A stretch of 64,000 nucleotides of DNA from NCBI RefSeq assembly GCF_022374875.2, contig NZ_CP092427.2, positions 2,542,001 through 2,606,000 of the forward strand, given 5' to 3'. Within the stretch, counting starts at the first letter, position 1. Each line of letters begins with the position of its first letter. Under the pieces are notes generated by a model. It ran no database searches and was not told the DNA's origin. It was given only the letters and a program-made list of their open reading frames with translations. Positions 8,586 through 18,565 of the stretch are shown piece by piece. The translations under genes and the position numbers were made by a program. The stretch comes from Mycolicibacterium rufum (lineage in GTDB: Bacteria; Actinomycetota; Actinomycetes; Mycobacteriales; Mycobacteriaceae).

Positions 8586-9332
8586 TCAGAACGGGGTGCG
8601 GTCCAGCCACCCGTCCCAGACGGCGGAGTCGCCGAGCACCTCGATGCCCGCTTCGGCCGCAGTGGTCCGGCGGACTGTTGCGAGCAGCAGGTCCTTGGCC
8701 GGTCCGCGGAGCGCCACGCTGGCCTTGCCGTGATCGTGGGACCACCACAGGCCCTCCTCGTCGTGCACGATCATCCACTCGCCCGTCGGGCCCAGTTCGG
8801 CATCGGTGGCGTGCAGGTGGATGGACTGTCCCCGCTCGAGGGCCGGACCGTGCCGCCTGTCCACCGAGACGCGGTCGATCCACTCGCTCAGCGCATCGGC
8901 GGCCAGGTCCGGCGGCAGCTCGAACGGGACGCCCAGCGCCAGCGCGGCGTCGGCGCGGTGCACGGTCGCCTCGTGCAGCCGCCGCCGGATCCACCAGCCC
9001 GCAGGCCGGGGACCGACGAACGTCCACACCCGGGTCTCGGCGCCGACGCGGTCGATCGCGTCGCTGATCAGTTGCGCGCCCTGGTACAGCCAGTCCGCGG
9101 CGGCGTCGGGATCGTCGGGCGGTTTGCCGTCGCGGACGTCGCGCGGATCCAACGGTTGGTTGCGCCGTTCGAGGATGATCTGTGCGGCCCAACGGTTTCC
9201 GCGCCCGACATGCCGGAACAACTGTTTGAGGTTCCAGTCCCCGCACGTCGGCACGGGAGTCGCCGGGTCTCCCGTTCGGATCAGGTCACCGAAAGCTCGA
9301 GTCTGCTCGAGCAGAGCTGCTCGGAAGTCCAC
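8586..9332 (-). CDS. Mycothiol-dependent maleylpyruvate isomerase-family (DinB-like) protein
   Basis: The 248-residue protein fits the actinobacterial MDMPI family: an N-terminal four-helix DinB-like bundle and a small C-terminal domain. Candidate metal ligands are H41 (FRHVGRGNRW) and the E-x3-H pair E121/H125 in RRLHEATVHRADA, in the usual spacing. CGDWNLKQLFRHVG is the typical entry motif. Members use mycothiol as cofactor in isomerase or transferase reactions; the substrate of this Rv0332-like branch is not known. It lies 28 bases upstream of the SnoaL-like gene and likely shares its transcript. Confidence 0.8.
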   Translation of the reverse strand: MDFRAALLEQTRAFGDLIRTGDPATPVPTCGDWNLKQLFRHVGRGNRWAAQIILERRNQPLDPRDVRDGKPPDDPDAAADWLYQGAQLISDAIDRVGAETRVWTFVGPRPAGWWIRRRLHEATVHRADAALALGVPFELPPDLAADALSEWIDRVSVDRRHGPALERGQSIHLHATDAELGPTGEWMIVHDEEGLWWSHDHGKASVALRGPAKDLLLATVRRTTAAEAGIEVLGDSAVWDGWLDRTPF

Positions 9333-9336
9333 GCGT

Positions 9337-10661
<1,325 letters not shown>

Positions 10662-10662
<1 letters not shown>

Positions 10663-10879
10663 CACCCGAGCTTAAGCAGCGGGCGCAGATCGTCCAACCG
10701 GTCGAACAGGTGCCAGACGTAGGACGACGACCCGTTCTCGCGGTGCGCGTGCAGGTCGGCCAGCTCCGGATCGTCGCGGTAACTGTCGAAAGCGCGACTT
10801 CCTGCGGTGAGCGCTTCGAGTAGGCGCGGTACTCGTCGCGGTCGGTGACGTCGAACAGGTTCAGCGCGTATACGGTCAC
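10662..10879 (-). pseudogene. DUF1330-like small protein remnant with internal out-of-frame deletion
   Basis: From GTG 10879 the frame reads MTVYALNLFDVTDRDEYRAY then SKRSPQEV, a typical DUF1330-like start. At about 10795-10800 the homologous reading moves to another frame, which gives RAFDSYRDDPELADLHAHR and ends LDDLRPLLKLG at 10662. Together the two parts give only about 73 residues where such proteins have about 95-110, so roughly 30 middle residues are missing and the frame is shifted. The flanks are still perfect operon joints: GTGA with udgA and TGATG with the P450. It was probably an intact gene recently. A sequencing error alone would not explain the missing middle. Confidence 0.65.
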
Positions 10880-12204
10880 GTCCGGACGCTACGGCCCAGC
10901 GCGTGCACGTGCCAGCCTGCGCGCCGCCACCGCTCGAGGTCGAGGCAATTGCGGCCATCGACAACGACTTTGGTCCGCACCGTGGTGGACAGGCTGTCAG
11001 GGTCCATGTCGACGAACTCCGCCCACTCGGTCAGCACCAGTACCGCGTCGGCGCGCTCGCAGGCCTCCACGGCCGACGTCGAGTAGTTCAGCGTCGGGAA
11101 CAGCCGGCGGGAGTTCTCCATCGCCTTGGGGTCGTAGACGTTGACGGTGGCACCGTTGAGCTGGAGCAGACCGGCGACGTTGAGCGCCGGCGAATCCCGG
11201 ACGTCGTCGGATTCGGGTTTGAACGCGGCGCCGAGGACGGCGACGTTCGCGCCGAGCAGTGAGCCGCCGCAGGCCCGGGTGGTGAGCTCGACCATGCGGG
11301 TACGGCGGCGCATGTTGATGCTGTCGACCTCGCGCAGGAAGGTCAACGCATGGTTGGCGCCCAGCTCGCCGGCGCGCGCCATGAACGCCCGGATGTCCTT
11401 GGGCAGGCAGCCGCCACCGAAACCCAAGCCGGCGTTGAGGAAGCGCCTGCCGATGCGCGCGTCGTAGCCGAGGGCGTCGGCCAGCGTGGTCACGTCGGCG
11501 TCGACAGCTTCGCACACCTCCGAGATCGCGTTGATGAACGAGATCTTGGTGGCGAGGAAGGCGTTCGCCGAGACCTTGACCAGCTCGGCGGTCTGCAGGT
11601 CGGTCAACAGGAACGGCACGCCGTCGTGCAGCAGCGGGGCGTACAGCGCGCGCACCGCCGCTTCGGCGAACTGCGAATCCCGTTGCACACCAACGACTAT
11701 TCGATCCGGATGCAGGGTGTCGTGCACCGCGAAGCCCTCGCGAAGGAACTCGGGGTTCCACGCGATCTCCACGGTGACGCCCTCGGGCGCGAGGGCGGCC
11801 GCCCGCACCGCGAGATCGGCAGCGGTGCCTACCGGCACGGTGGACTTGCCCACGATCACCGCCGGGCGGGTGAGCCGCGGAACGAGTGCGTCGATCACCG
11901 CGTGAACGTGCCGCAGGTCGGCGCCGTACTCGCCCTTCTTCTGCGGGGTGCCGACGCCGAGGAAGTGCACGTCGGCGAAGTCCGCGGCGTCGGCGTAGTC
12001 GGTGGTGAACCGCAACCGGCCGGTTTCGAGGTTGCGCCGCAACATCTCCGGTAGCCCGGGCTCGTAGAACGGAACCTCACCCCCGGCGAGTTTGGCGATC
12101 TTGCCCGGATCGATGTCGACACCGATCACCTCGTGACCCAGCTCGGCCATGCCGACAGCGTGGGTGGCTCCGAGGTATCCCGTGCCGAAGACGGTGCATC
12201 GCAT
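10876..12204 (-). CDS. udgA: UDP-glucose 6-dehydrogenase
   Basis: The enzyme oxidises UDP-glucose to UDP-glucuronate with two NAD+. The N-terminal Rossmann motif is GTGYLGATHAVGMAELGHEV. Central motifs include GKSTVPVGTA, WNPEFLREGFAVHDTLHPDR, the FNAGLGFGGGCLPKDI catalytic loop with C266, and a C-terminal UDP-binding domain with GAAFKPESDDVRDSPAL. Its 442 residues match Rv0322. The stop overlaps the start of the downstream small gene by four bases. In M. tuberculosis the gene sits next to dcd; here about 9 kb, including the aromatic cluster, separates them. Confidence 0.95.
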   Translation of the reverse strand: MRCTVFGTGYLGATHAVGMAELGHEVIGVDIDPGKIAKLAGGEVPFYEPGLPEMLRRNLETGRLRFTTDYADAADFADVHFLGVGTPQKKGEYGADLRHVHAVIDALVPRLTRPAVIVGKSTVPVGTAADLAVRAAALAPEGVTVEIAWNPEFLREGFAVHDTLHPDRIVVGVQRDSQFAEAAVRALYAPLLHDGVPFLLTDLQTAELVKVSANAFLATKISFINAISEVCEAVDADVTTLADALGYDARIGRRFLNAGLGFGGGCLPKDIRAFMARAGELGANHALTFLREVDSINMRRRTRMVELTTRACGGSLLGANVAVLGAAFKPESDDVRDSPALNVAGLLQLNGATVNVYDPKAMENSRRLFPTLNYSTSAVEACERADAVLVLTEWAEFVDMDPDSLSTTVRTKVVVDGRNCLDLERWRRAGWHVHALGRSVRT

Positions 12205-12341
12205 ACCGCCTCTCTATGCAGCCGGGGTGAGGTGAGCGCTACGCGACACTGACCGCCAGACCAACGGCAGATGACGAACACGCGTGAGCGCATTCGGCGA
12301 AATTGGGATCGGTAGCGATCGGAGAGCCCTGTACTGAGCAG

Positions 12342-12956
12342 GTGAAGACAACGCTCATTCTCGCTGTGCCCGCGACCGTGCTCGCGGTGCTGCTCACCGG
12401 GTGCACCTCCGACCGTGCCGACGCCCCGGCGCCGGCGTCGAGCCCGGCCCCGTCGCCCACTACGGCTGTGTCGTCCCCGGCCCCGTCGCCCACGGTCGCG
12501 CCGCCGACCACCATGGCGCCTCCGGCGACGACGGCCACACCCCCGCCGTCGGAGGCGCCGCCGGTGACGCCGGTCGCCTGCGGCGATGACGACCTGGACG
12601 TGGCGGCGGGCCCCGTGGCGGAGGACGGTGCCCTGCGGCGGGTGGACGTCACCTTCACCAACACCTCGTCGAGGGTGTGCGTGCTGGTGAGCTATCCCGG
12701 GGCGGACCTGGTGACCGCCGCCGGCGGCGTGCTCGTCCACGTCGCGCGCCGCCCCGCCAACGCCGCGCCGCACCTGGAGTTGGAGCCCGGCCAGAAGGCC
12801 ACTGCGGATGTGCAGGCCTCCGCGGTCGACACCGCGACGGGCGACCCGTGCGGCCGCACCGGCACACTCGTCGTCACCGCACCGAACACCACCGAGTCAC
12901 ACCTGCTGCCGGTGAACCTGCCGATCTGCGACGCGACGATCAGCGCGGTGGGCTGA
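12342..12956 (+). CDS. Secreted lipoprotein with DUF4232 domain
   Basis: Starting at GTG 12342 ([21 protein letters not shown]) the protein has a short basic n-region, a hydrophobic core and a lipobox LLTGC, so it should be lipidated and held on the outer face of the membrane. A Pro/Ser/Ala/Thr-rich linker follows, then a domain of about 125 residues with paired cysteines ([42 protein letters not shown]) typical of DUF4232. The function of that domain is unknown. The upstream GTG at 12303 would bury the signal peptide and was not used. The 3' end overlaps the converging aldolase by 17 bases. Confidence 0.8.
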   Translation: MKTTLILAVPATVLAVLLTGCTSDRADAPAPASSPAPSPTTAVSSPAPSPTVAPPTTMAPPATTATPPPSEAPPVTPVACGDDDLDVAAGPVAEDGALRRVDVTFTNTSSRVCVLVSYPGADLVTAAGGVLVHVARRPANAAPHLELEPGQKATADVQASAVDTATGDPCGRTGTLVVTAPNTTESHLLPVNLPICDATISAVG

Positions 12957-13944
12957 CCGCGAGGTCGAGAGCGATGTCGATCAACATGTCCTCCTGGCCG
13001 CCGACCATGCCGCGCCGCCCCGCCTCTTCGAGGAGGGTCCTCGCGTCGACGCCATAGCGTGCGGCGGCCTCCTCGGCATGGCGCAGGAAGCTCGAGTAGA
13101 CCCCGGCGTAACCGAGCGTGAGGGTCTCCCGGTCGACGCGTACCGGCCGGTCCTGCAGAGGCCGGACGAGATCGTCCGCGGCGTCCTGGAGCGCGTGCAG
13201 GTCACAGCCGTGCGCCCACCCCAGACGATCGGCGGCGGCGACGAAGACCTCGAGCGGGGCGTTACCCGCGCCCGCCCCCATGCCGGCCAGCGAGGCATCG
13301 ACCCGGTTGGCCCCGTGCTGCACCGCGGTGATCGAGTTGGCCACCCCCAGCGACAGGTTGTGGTGGGCGTGGATGCCGATCTCCGTTGTGGGCGATAGCT
13401 TCTGACGCAGCGCGTCGATACGCTCGGCGACATCGGGCATGACCATCGCGCCGCCGGAGTCCACGACATAGATGCAGGCGGCGCCGTAACCCTCCATCAA
13501 CGCCGCCTGCTCGGCCAGCGCTGCGGGCTCGCTCAGGTGGCTCATCATGAGGAACCCCGCGGTGTCCATACCGAGCTCCCGGGCCGCTGCGAGGTGCCGG
13601 GCCGAGACGTCGGCCTCGGAGCAATGCGTGCCCACTCTCACCACGGCCGCACCGGCGCGGTGCGCGTCCTCGAGGTCTCTGACCGTGCCGATGCCCGGCA
13701 ACACCAGCGTGGCCACCCGGGCTCGTGTCGCCACGCCGGCGACGGCTTCGATCCACTCCAGATCGGTGTGGGCGCCGAAGCCGTAGGTACAGGTGCCGCC
13801 GGCGAGTCCGTCGCCGTGCGCGACCTCGATCGCGTCGACGCCCGCGGCGTCCACGGCCGCGCCGATCGCCGTCACCTGCTCGACGCTGTAGCGATGACGG
13901 ACCGCGTGCATTCCGTCCCGCAGCGTCACATCGGTGATGTACAT
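12940..13944 (-). CDS. 4-hydroxy-2-oxovalerate aldolase (HsaF/BphI type)
   Basis: This class II aldolase cleaves 4-hydroxy-2-oxoacids to pyruvate and an aldehyde as the last carbon-carbon cleavage of meta-pathways. The N-terminus [17 protein letters not shown] carries the metal-binding aspartate and catalytic residues, and [16 protein letters not shown] has the two metal histidines. Later motifs [20 protein letters not shown] and [14 protein letters not shown] are standard. Start 13944 aligns with the family start; upstream codons were discarded. These aldolases normally work only in complex with an acetaldehyde dehydrogenase, encoded eight bases upstream here but truncated. Confidence 0.92.
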   Translation of the reverse strand: MYITDVTLRDGMHAVRHRYSVEQVTAIGAAVDAAGVDAIEVAHGDGLAGGTCTYGFGAHTDLEWIEAVAGVATRARVATLVLPGIGTVRDLEDAHRAGAAVVRVGTHCSEADVSARHLAAARELGMDTAGFLMMSHLSEPAALAEQAALMEGYGAACIYVVDSGGAMVMPDVAERIDALRQKLSPTTEIGIHAHHNLSLGVANSITAVQHGANRVDASLAGMGAGAGNAPLEVFVAAADRLGWAHGCDLHALQDAADDLVRPLQDRPVRVDRETLTLGYAGVYSSFLRHAEEAAARYGVDARTLLEEAGRRGMVGGQEDMLIDIALDLAVSPPR

Positions 13945-13952
13945 GCCGCCGA

Positions 13953-14618
13953 TCACCCTGCACGTCCGATGCATTCACGTATTCGCGCGGCTGCGCAGTT
14001 GATGATGTCGATGTTGCCGGCGTGAGCGGGCAGGCCGCTGTCCGCGGCAGCCGCAACCTCGAGCAGCGCGGTGACCCGGGTTCCGACGAAGGCTCCGGTC
14101 TCCGGGATCCACAACGGGCGCGCCCCGGTGAACGTCGCGAACTGCACCCGTTGTGTGAGCCGGTAGCCCGGCGCGTAGTCCCTGACCCGGTCCACCATCT
14201 CGACGACGGATTCCTCGACGGCACGGTGATCGGGCTCGCCGCCGACCAGGCAGTAGACCGTGGTGCGCATCAGGACCGGCGGATCCGCGGGGTTGAGAAC
14301 GAGCACCGTGCGGGCGCGTCGCGCTCCGCCGACCGTGCGCACGGCCGCGTTGGTGGTCTCGATGAACGTGTCGACGGCCGTGCGGATCTCGGGGCCGGCC
14401 GAGCGCGCGGCGACCGACGAGACCACCTCGGCGTAGGACACGGAACCGACGCGCGCGACGGCCGCCACGATGGGCACGGCCGCCTGTGCGGCACAGGTGG
14501 CGATGTTCAGGTTTGGGGCGTGCAGGTGTTTGTCGAGGTTCACCGCGGGGACGCAATGGGGGCCGGAGGCCGACGGGCACAGATCGACGACGCGTACGCC
14601 AGATGGAGGTGTCCTCAC
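13953..14618 (-). CDS. N-terminally truncated acetaldehyde dehydrogenase (acylating; HsaG/BphJ type)
   Basis: The 221-residue product starts [19 protein letters not shown] and then follows the family closely: [16 protein letters not shown], the TC-A-QA catalytic-cysteine segment, [27 protein letters not shown] and [13 protein letters not shown]. Full enzymes have 300-312 residues and begin with a Rossmann GSGNIGTDL motif. Here about 90 residues, nearly all of the NAD-binding region, are absent, and the upstream DNA is the intact hydratase end. The GTG start overlaps the hydratase stop as GTGA, so it is probably translated. It could still support the aldolase structurally but should not oxidise aldehydes with NAD. 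Deletion remnant is the simplest reading. Confidence 0.8.
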   Translation of the reverse strand: MRTPPSGVRVVDLCPSASGPHCVPAVNLDKHLHAPNLNIATCAAQAAVPIVAAVARVGSVSYAEVVSSVAARSAGPEIRTAVDTFIETTNAAVRTVGGARRARTVLVLNPADPPVLMRTTVYCLVGGEPDHRAVEESVVEMVDRVRDYAPGYRLTQRVQFATFTGARPLWIPETGAFVGTRVTALLEVAAAADSGLPAHAGNIDIINCAAARIRECIGRAG

Positions 14619-15403
14619 GTGAACGCCACCGAGACCGTGCCCAGTTCGGCGACGGTGGCCGAAGCGCTGTCGCCGCGATGGACGAAGGCGGCGGTGGTGA
14701 ACGACCCCGACATGACGAACTGACCCGGGAGGAGCTCGGTACCGAAGGGCGCGACGGCGTTGGCCAACCACGCCACCGCCGTCGCCGGATCTCCGAGCAC
14801 GGCTGACCCCACCCCGCTGTCGATCTCGGTTCCGTTGACCGACAACGATGCTCGCATCCTCGCCAGATCGATGTCCTCAGCGTAGGGCCGCCACGAACCC
14901 AGGACCACCGCGCCGGAGCTGGCGTTGTCGGCGACGGTGTCGCACAGCGTGAGCTTCCAGTCGGCGATGCGGCTGTCGACGATCTCCAGCGCCACCGCGA
15001 CCGCCTCGGTCGCCCCCCGCACCTGCGCGGCGGTGACACCCGGGCCGCGCAGCGGGGAGTGCAGCAGGAACGCCACTTCGGGCTCGACGCGGGGAGCGCA
15101 GAACCGCCCGCGGGGCAGCGACGACCCGTTGTCCGCCACCATGTCATCGAGCAGGTAACCGAAGTCGGGCTCGTCGACCCCCAGCAGCGTCTGCATCGGC
15201 GCGGAGGTCAACCCGATCTTGTGGCCGACCAGGGTGCGGCCCCGGCGCAGCCGGCGGCCGAGATTGCGCTGCTGGATCGCGTAGGCGTCGGCGACGTCCA
15301 TCTCCGGAAAATGTTGAGTGAGTGGGCCGATGGGGGCTCGCCGGCTGTCCGCCATGTCGAGGAGATCGGCCGCCAGCTCGACCTGGTCCGGGGTCAGCAC
15401 CAT
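14615..15403 (-). CDS. 2-hydroxypenta-2,4-dienoate hydratase (HsaE/MhpD type)
   Basis: The enzyme adds water to 2-hydroxy-penta-2,4-dienoate-type products of ring-cleavage hydrolysis, giving 4-hydroxy-2-oxovalerate-type acids. The 262-residue protein has FPEMDVADAYAIQQRNL, GHKIGLTSAPMQTLLGVDEPDFG, the metal-ligand segment RVEPEVAFLL and ALEIVDSRIADWKL, and a normal C-terminus. The ATG overlaps the TetR stop as TGATG. Its own stop overlaps the start of the truncated dehydrogenase. All four genes of this arm are thus joined on one transcript. Confidence 0.92.
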   Translation of the reverse strand: MVLTPDQVELAADLLDMADSRRAPIGPLTQHFPEMDVADAYAIQQRNLGRRLRRGRTLVGHKIGLTSAPMQTLLGVDEPDFGYLLDDMVADNGSSLPRGRFCAPRVEPEVAFLLHSPLRGPGVTAAQVRGATEAVAVALEIVDSRIADWKLTLCDTVADNASSGAVVLGSWRPYAEDIDLARMRASLSVNGTEIDSGVGSAVLGDPATAVAWLANAVAPFGTELLPGQFVMSGSFTTAAFVHRGDSASATVAELGTVSVAFT

Positions 15404-16029
15404 CAGCTTTCGTTCTCCGCGATCATGCGCAGCGCCGTGTCGTAGAGCGCCTGCCCGTGCAGAGCGAACAACGCGACGAGATCGACCGTGTCGCCGCCGA
15501 TCTCCTTGGCGATGAACAGTCCGTCGGCGCCGGCCAGCGCGTATGTCGCCAGCTGGTCGACCTGCTCGTCGGTCAGGGCCAGGCCCAGGTCGCGGATCCC
15601 GGTGCACAGTGCCTCGAAGGCCTGATGACGCACCTGGACGAACATCGCCCGCGCCTTCGGCTCGACGGGACGCCGTTCCAGCGCGAGCATCAGCCCCAGC
15701 CGCAGGAAGTCGGGGGAATCCAGGACGGCCTTGGCGGTTCCGACGGCCACCTCTTTGAGGCGGTCGCGCGCGATCACGTCCTCGGGGAGCTGCCACACCG
15801 TCAGCCAGTTGGCGAAGCTGCGCTCGATGACGGCGGCGATGAGATCGTCCTTGTCTTTGAAGTGCCAGTAGATCGAACTGGCGGGCAGTCCGCACTTGGC
15901 GCTCACCGCGCCGATGCTGGTCCCTTCGTATCCGCGTTCGGCGGCGATCTCGGTGGCCGCATCCAGGATGCGCGTCCGCGAGAGTTCCCCGTCGGCGCGG
16001 CGTTGCCTGCGCTTCGGCTGATCTGGCAT
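15403..16029 (-). CDS. TetR-family transcriptional regulator of the aromatic cluster
   Basis: From ATG 16029, preceded by a GAGGTGAGGA ribosome site, the protein has 208 residues. The helix-turn-helix lies at about residues 15-60: RTRILDAATEIAAERGYEGTS, then CGLPASSIYWHFKDKDDLIAAV. The C-terminal part is a TetR ligand domain. It heads the minus-strand arm and faces the hydroxylase operon, with two palindromes at 16053-16090 between them. It most likely represses both arms until an aromatic substrate, product or CoA ester binds. Confidence 0.9.
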   Translation of the reverse strand: MPDQPKRRQRRADGELSRTRILDAATEIAAERGYEGTSIGAVSAKCGLPASSIYWHFKDKDDLIAAVIERSFANWLTVWQLPEDVIARDRLKEVAVGTAKAVLDSPDFLRLGLMLALERRPVEPKARAMFVQVRHQAFEALCTGIRDLGLALTDEQVDQLATYALAGADGLFIAKEIGGDTVDLVALFALHGQALYDTALRMIAENES

Positions 16030-16052
16030 GCGTTCGTCCTCACCTCTTGACT

Positions 16053-16090
16053 CCGTAGTGATCACTACATTACCGTATCGATCACTACGG
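16053..16090. promoter_or_regulatory. Two tandem TetR operator copies between the divergent arms
   Basis: Two 18-base sites at 16053-16070 and 16073-16090 fit one palindrome, CCGTAGTGATCACTACGG. Each differs from it at two positions (last two bases in the first, positions 6-7 in the second). The core GTAGTGATCACTAC at 16055-16068 is a perfect 14-base dyad. Site starts are 20 bases apart, about two helical turns, so two dimers would bind the same face. The sites lie 24 bases upstream of the TetR ATG and 43 upstream of the hydroxylase ATG. Confidence 0.8.
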
Positions 16091-16133
16091 AAACAAGCCC
16101 CCGCACGGACGCGGCGACGAGAGCGAGACAGCC

Positions 16134-17702
16134 ATGAACGATCCGACGACGTACGACGTGGCCATCGTCGGCTACGGGCCGGTGGGCGCCAGCGCGGCGA
16201 ACCTGCTGGGACAATCCGGCCTCGATGTCGTCGTGATCGAGCGGGATCCGGACATCTACTTCCGCGCCCGCGCCATCTCCGTCGACGAGGAGGTGCTGCG
16301 CATCTGGCAGCAGGTCGGGCTGGCCGACCGGCTCAACGCCGACATGCAGCCCGGCTCCGGCGCCGACTTCGTCGGCGTCGACGGTCGGACCTTCGCGACG
16401 CTGCTCCCCACCGACCGGGGCAACGGCCACCCCCCGCAGCAGTTCATCTACCAGCCCGCCGTGGACCAGGTGCTCCGCGAGGGCGTCGACCGCTTCCCGA
16501 ATGTGACCGTGCTCCTGCAGCACGAATGTCTGCGCGTGATTCAGCACGCCGACGACGTCGAACTCATGCTTGCTGATCTCACCGAGGATGCATTCACCCG
16601 CGTCCGTGCCCGATACGTCATCGCCGCCGACGGCGGTTCCAGCGCGCTGCGCGGACAGTTGGGCATCGGCTTCGTCGGCCGCACCTATGCCGAGCGCTGG
16701 ATCGTCATTGACACCAGGGTGCGCCAGGCGTGGCCGGGCCACGACCGGCTGCGGTTCCATTGCAACCCCACCCGCCCGACCGTCGACTGCCCCACTCCGC
16801 TCGGGCATCACCGGTGGGAGTTTCCCGTCCGCGACCAGGAAGACGACGAGCAGTTCCTCACCGACGACGCGGTGTGGAAAGTGCTGCGCCGGCAGGGGGT
16901 CACCGAGGACAACGTCGACATCATCGGCTACGCCTGCTACAGCCACCACGTCCGCTTCGCGGAGCGCTGGCGGGCCGGCCGGGTGTTCCTGGCCGGCGAC
17001 GCCGCCCACGCCATGCCGCCGTGGATCGGCCAGGGCATGTGCGCGGGGATCCGCGACGTCGCCAACCTGTGCTGGAAACTCGACGCCGTGCTCCAGGGCG
17101 GTCTGCCCGCCACAGTGCTCGAGACCTATCAGGCCGAACGGCTGCCCCACGTCACCGAGGTCACCCGACGGGCGGTAAAGGTCGGCCGGCTCATCGTCGA
17201 ACGGAACCGGTGGCGGGCCCGCATCCGCGACCACGCCTTCAGAACGGCCCTCAGGCTGCCCCGATTCACCGCGTGGCTGCGTGATCACCGCTGGCTCCCC
17301 GACGCGCGGTACCGCTCAGAGTTGTTGGCGCACAACGGCAATGACGCGACCGGGTGGCTGCTTCCCCAGCCGTGGGTGACCGATGGGAACGGAGAACGCG
17401 TCCGACTGGACGACGTGATCGGCCGTGGCTGGGCGATCCTGCACACCGGTCCTGACCAGCCGTGGCAGTCCTGGCGGGCCGCCGGCGTACCGGTCATCGC
17501 GATCGCCCCGCCCGGAAGCGCACCATCGCCCGGAGGGGTCGTCGACACCGACGACGCGCTGATCCGCTGGATGCAGTCGAAGAAGGCCTCGGTGGTGGCG
17601 GTCCGCCCCGACGGCTTCGTCTACGCCGCCGGCGGCCGACATCCGCTGCCCGCACCGCCTGCAGGATTCACCGCGACCCCCCGAGTGAGGCAACCAGCAT
17701 GA
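16134..17702 (+). CDS. FAD-dependent aromatic hydroxylase (MhpA-like, 3-(3-hydroxyphenyl)propionate hydroxylase type)
   Basis: This 522-residue flavin monooxygenase has the FAD-binding GYGPVGASAANLLG, the DG motif AADGGSSALRG near residue 165-175, and GRVFLAGDAAHAMPPWIGQG near residue 285. That order and the C-terminal thioredoxin-like extension fit group A phenol hydroxylases such as MhpA. It would place a second hydroxyl next to the first on a phenolic ring with NAD(P)H and oxygen, making a catechol for the dioxygenase two genes on. The exact substrate cannot be read from sequence. It is the first gene of the plus arm; its stop overlaps the hydrolase start as ATGA. Confidence 0.88.
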   Translation: MNDPTTYDVAIVGYGPVGASAANLLGQSGLDVVVIERDPDIYFRARAISVDEEVLRIWQQVGLADRLNADMQPGSGADFVGVDGRTFATLLPTDRGNGHPPQQFIYQPAVDQVLREGVDRFPNVTVLLQHECLRVIQHADDVELMLADLTEDAFTRVRARYVIAADGGSSALRGQLGIGFVGRTYAERWIVIDTRVRQAWPGHDRLRFHCNPTRPTVDCPTPLGHHRWEFPVRDQEDDEQFLTDDAVWKVLRRQGVTEDNVDIIGYACYSHHVRFAERWRAGRVFLAGDAAHAMPPWIGQGMCAGIRDVANLCWKLDAVLQGGLPATVLETYQAERLPHVTEVTRRAVKVGRLIVERNRWRARIRDHAFRTALRLPRFTAWLRDHRWLPDARYRSELLAHNGNDATGWLLPQPWVTDGNGERVRLDDVIGRGWAILHTGPDQPWQSWRAAGVPVIAIAPPGSAPSPGGVVDTDDALIRWMQSKKASVVAVRPDGFVYAAGGRHPLPAPPAGFTATPRVRQPA

Positions 17703-18565
17703 CCAGAACCGATTCCGAATATTCGGTGCGCACCCATGGCATCGAGATCTCCCTGACCGACACCGGCGGCGACGGGCACCCCGTGGTGCTGCTGCACGGC
17801 GGTGGCCCCGGCGCGTCGGGAATGTCGAACTTCTCGCGCAACGTCGACGCGCTCGCCACGTCGCACCGCGTGATCGTGCCCGACATGCCCGGTTACGGCC
17901 GCTCCACCAAACACGTCGATCACGACGACCCCTTCGGCTACCTGGCCGGTGCGATGCGCGGCATGCTCGACGAAATCGGGGTCGCTCAGGCGCATCTGGT
18001 GGGCAATTCGTACGGCGGCGCGGCGGCGCTGAGGTTGGCTCTCGACACGCCGCACCGGGTGGGCAAGCTGGTGTTGATGGGCCCCGGCGGCATCGGCACC
18101 ACGCGTCGCCTCCCTACCGACGGCTTGAAGAGCCTGCTCGGCTACTACAGCGGCGACGGGCCGACCCGCGAGAAGCTGTCCGCGTTCCTGCGCACCTATC
18201 TGGTCTACGACGGCACCGCGGTGCCCGACGAACTGATCGACCTGCGCTACCAGGCGTCGCTCGACCCGCAGGTGATGGCCGACCCCCCGTTGCGGCGCCC
18301 GTCGAGCCTGCGCGCGCTGTGGCGGATGGACCTCACCCGCGACAAGCGACTCCGGCACCTGTCGAATCCCACTCTGGTGCTGTGGGGTCGCGACGACAAG
18401 GTCAACCGTCCCGACGGAGGGCCGATGCTGGTCGACCTGATGCCGAACGCCGAACTCGTCATGACCTCCCGCACCGGCCACTGGCTGCAGTGGGAACGCG
18501 CCGAGCTGTTCAACCAGCTGGTCGGCGATTTCCTCTCCTCCGAATCCCTCTGGAGCACAACATGA
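17699..18565 (+). CDS. Meta-cleavage product hydrolase (MhpC/BphD/HsaD type)
   Basis: This alpha/beta-hydrolase of 288 residues cleaves the carbon-carbon bond of ring-opened dienoates. It has the oxyanion region LLHGGGPGASGMSNF, the nucleophile elbow GNSYGG with S104, the acid segment LWGRDDKVN, and catalytic histidine in RTGHWLQWE. These motifs separate MCP hydrolases from esterases. ATG 17699 overlaps the hydroxylase stop, and the TGA overlaps the dioxygenase start, both as ATGA. Placement between hydroxylase and dioxygenase supports one catabolic operon. Confidence 0.9.
   Translation: MTRTDSEYSVRTHGIEISLTDTGGDGHPVVLLHGGGPGASGMSNFSRNVDALATSHRVIVPDMPGYGRSTKHVDHDDPFGYLAGAMRGMLDEIGVAQAHLVGNSYGGAAALRLALDTPHRVGKLVLMGPGGIGTTRRLPTDGLKSLLGYYSGDGPTREKLSAFLRTYLVYDGTAVPDELIDLRYQASLDPQVMADPPLRRPSSLRALWRMDLTRDKRLRHLSNPTLVLWGRDDKVNRPDGGPMLVDLMPNAELVMTSRTGHWLQWERAELFNQLVGDFLSSESLWSTT

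Noticed and set aside
16053..16090. The palindromes as a bidirectional terminator
   Set aside because: They lie between two divergent starts, with no gene ending nearby, and they match each other as operator copies.
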